Positions 62,668-64,000 of a stretch of DNA of 64,000 nucleotides are shown here, in pieces (the first letter of the stretch is position 1; every line of letters starts with the position of its first letter). The notes under the pieces are model-generated. The model saw nothing but the letters and a program-made list of their open reading frames with translations. It did no database searches and was not told the DNA's origin. A program made the translations under genes and the position numbers. Source of the stretch: Photobacterium atrarenae (GTDB taxonomy: Bacteria > Pseudomonadota > Gammaproteobacteria > Enterobacterales > Vibrionaceae); NCBI RefSeq assembly GCF_024380015.1, contig NZ_CP101508.1:1798902-1862901 (forward strand), given 5' to 3'.

Positions 62668-64000
62668 GAAAAGCTCTCCAGTGCTTTAAGCCAAAATGGA
62701 TGAGATACACTACTAGGTACCAGCTTCATTGCGACTTTATTTCCTTTAAAGTCAACATTGATCACCTTGTCTGTAACTGTTTGTGCACGCTGATTCTTCG
62801 CTTGTGTGAACATCCTGAATAACCCCCACTCTCCCGGGTATTCTTTCGTGATGGAAAACCCAGATTGTGGTGGTGTGAAAATTAATCTGACGCCATCAGA
62901 TCGACCATTTGTCGGCCATTTAAAACTATTTACTCGTGTCGGTCCGTGACGATAAGTCATCGATGTGTCCCCGAGCTCAAACCGGAAGTTACTGATATGT
63001 AGATCCAGATAAACAGTTTCCATGCCAAATTCAACATTCAAATTTTGGGTACCCGGCTCAAAAAATTTGTTTCGGATTTCTCTTGCTCTCTGAAATTGAC
63101 GTAGTGATCTATTACTAATCCCAACGTTATTAACAAACCGCCATCTGTTTCTCGAAGTATCTACGTACTGTTCTACATATTGACTAAAGAAACTATCAAT
63201 TACACCACCATAACCGAAGAACTTAGAGAAATCTTTCAGCTTCACTTCATGACGTGCATTCGGTGATAAAGGATATTTTCCACGGATTGCTTTTTTATAT
63301 TCTCGATAAACTTGATCTTGCCAAATGTCATTGAGCTGACTTTGTGTTCCTTCTTTAGAAAGCTGGGTTGTTTTGTTATGTGCCTCTACTAACCAATAGC
63401 TAAATGGTTCAGGTAACGTATCCCTTAGTTTCCTGAACGCACTATTGATCTCTGTATTATTACTTGTGCCTATCAATGGTAGCTGATTCACTTTGCCTGA
63501 ACGAACATTCGCAATATTTAACAGTTCACTTTCCAGCGTACTCAATGAATAATTTATTTGTTTTAAGTCACTTTCCGTAGCATCAAGAATTTCTGAAAAA
63601 TAATCTTCTACAACTTCTCCCGGTAAATCACCACGAGCGTTACTTTCCGACACCGGAAGATAACGTTCAATTCTTGACTTTTTATTTTCTAGCGCAACGT
63701 CTGCAGCATGAGTCGCAATTTTCGCTGCTTTAGTCACCTCATCTCCAGCCGGCAGTGTACTTAACTTTAGCTGTTTCTGAATAGCATAGATCATGTTCTG
63801 TATCGGTCTCTCCGATCCAGAAAGCACACTAACGATGTCAATTCCTTCTGAAGCTGAATCAAATTCCTTGAGCCTGAGATCTGAAATTAGTTTTTCCCAT
63901 ACAAAGATGTACTCCTGATAATACTTACTCTCAACTTCCTTCATAATTTCGTCGTTAGTAATTTTCGAAAGCTCTATTTCTTCATCACCATAAATCCATG
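62649..64000 (-). CDS. tssM: T6SS membrane complex protein TssM (IcmF), C-terminal part
   Basis: The frame stays open to the right window edge, so only about 450 C-terminal residues of a roughly 1100-1200-residue protein are here. Recognisable TssM C-terminal features are YREYKKAIRGKYPLSPNARH, DFSKFFGYGGVIDSFFSQYV and EWGLFRMFTQAKNQRAQTVT. This part lies in the periplasm and joins TssJ and the outer membrane. An internal ATG at 63944 is not the start, as the family sequence continues upstream of it. Confidence 0.93.
   Translation of the reverse strand, partial: WIYGDEEIELSKITNDEIMKEVESKYYQEYIFVWEKLISDLRLKEFDSASEGIDIVSVLSGSERPIQNMIYAIQKQLKLSTLPAGDEVTKAAKIATHAADVALENKKSRIERYLPVSESNARGDLPGEVVEDYFSEILDATESDLKQINYSLSTLESELLNIANVRSGKVNQLPLIGTSNNTEINSAFRKLRDTLPEPFSYWLVEAHNKTTQLSKEGTQSQLNDIWQDQVYREYKKAIRGKYPLSPNARHEVKLKDFSKFFGYGGVIDSFFSQYVEQYVDTSRNRWRFVNNVGISNRSLRQFQRAREIRNKFFEPGTQNLNVEFGMETVYLDLHISNFRFELGDTSMTYRHGPTRVNSFKWPTNGRSDGVRLIFTPPQSGFSITKEYPGEWGLFRMFTQAKNQRAQTVTDKVINVDFKGNKVAMKLVPSSVSHPFWLKALESFSCPARL

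Overview
The window comes from a gammaproteobacterium, most likely a member of the Vibrionaceae. This is inferred from the set of purT, tpm, ygbA, yghU, an SOS-boxed sulA and a Vibrio-like type VI secretion (T6SS) locus with an Rhs effector; no rRNA or other taxonomic marker is present. I found no tRNA, rRNA, CRISPR array or replication origin.

Positions 1-26.7 kb look like ordinary, moderately GC-rich chromosome. The 3' end of purT is followed by tpm, ygbA with a possible NO-responsive operator, a lipoprotein and a five-heme cytochrome c. A long run of single-function genes then lies almost entirely on the minus strand: MBL hydrolase, phospholipase C-like protein, two GSTs including YghU, Nudix, four GNAT acetyltransferases, EamA exporter, PPOX protein, two alpha/beta hydrolases, SGNH hydrolase, two GFA proteins, D-2-hydroxyacid dehydrogenase, MAPEG, a fungal-type cytosine deaminase, methyltransferase and cupin. 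A membrane diguanylate cyclase and sulA, under a perfect LexA box, close this part.

Positions 26.7-45.8 kb are the most interesting part. A complete rhs gene (41404-45783) encodes a 1459-residue Rhs protein ending in a PoNe-type DNase tip (PD-(D/E)xK). Two DUF1911/PoNi-type immunity genes follow it. Downstream lies about 13 kb of displaced tips and immunity genes: an AHH/HNH tip with a DUF4303-like protein, two toxin tails each followed by an immunity gene, a second PoNe allele with its own PoNi pair, an HNH tip with an unrecognised immunity gene, a decayed LHH nuclease with a frameshifted SUKH immunity gene, and further stubs. Three headless copies of the end of the Rhs core, all carrying the same internal deletion, are spread through it. 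IS66, IS256, IS110 and IS3-like remnants break it up. It reads as an archive of past or alternative effector tips. The two PoNe/PoNi modules are nearly identical except for one block of about 560 bp that covers the toxin C-terminus and the immunity N-terminus.

Positions 45.8-64 kb are visibly more AT-rich and hold a T6SS operon of imp-locus type on the minus strand: tssM (cut by the window edge), tagF, pppA, tssA, tssB, tssC, a second tssC (ImpD-like), tagJ, tssE, tssF, tssG, clpV, hcp, vgrG, a PAAR protein, a thiolase-like protein and rhs. These supply the sheath (TssBC), baseplate (TssEFG), membrane complex (TssM), recycling ATPase (ClpV), tube (Hcp), spike (VgrG-PAAR) and cargo (Rhs-PoNe). 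The tssA frame is broken at a T6A6 run, and the family's expected C-terminus continues in another frame. Genes for TssJ, TssK and TssL are not in the window and probably lie beyond its right edge.
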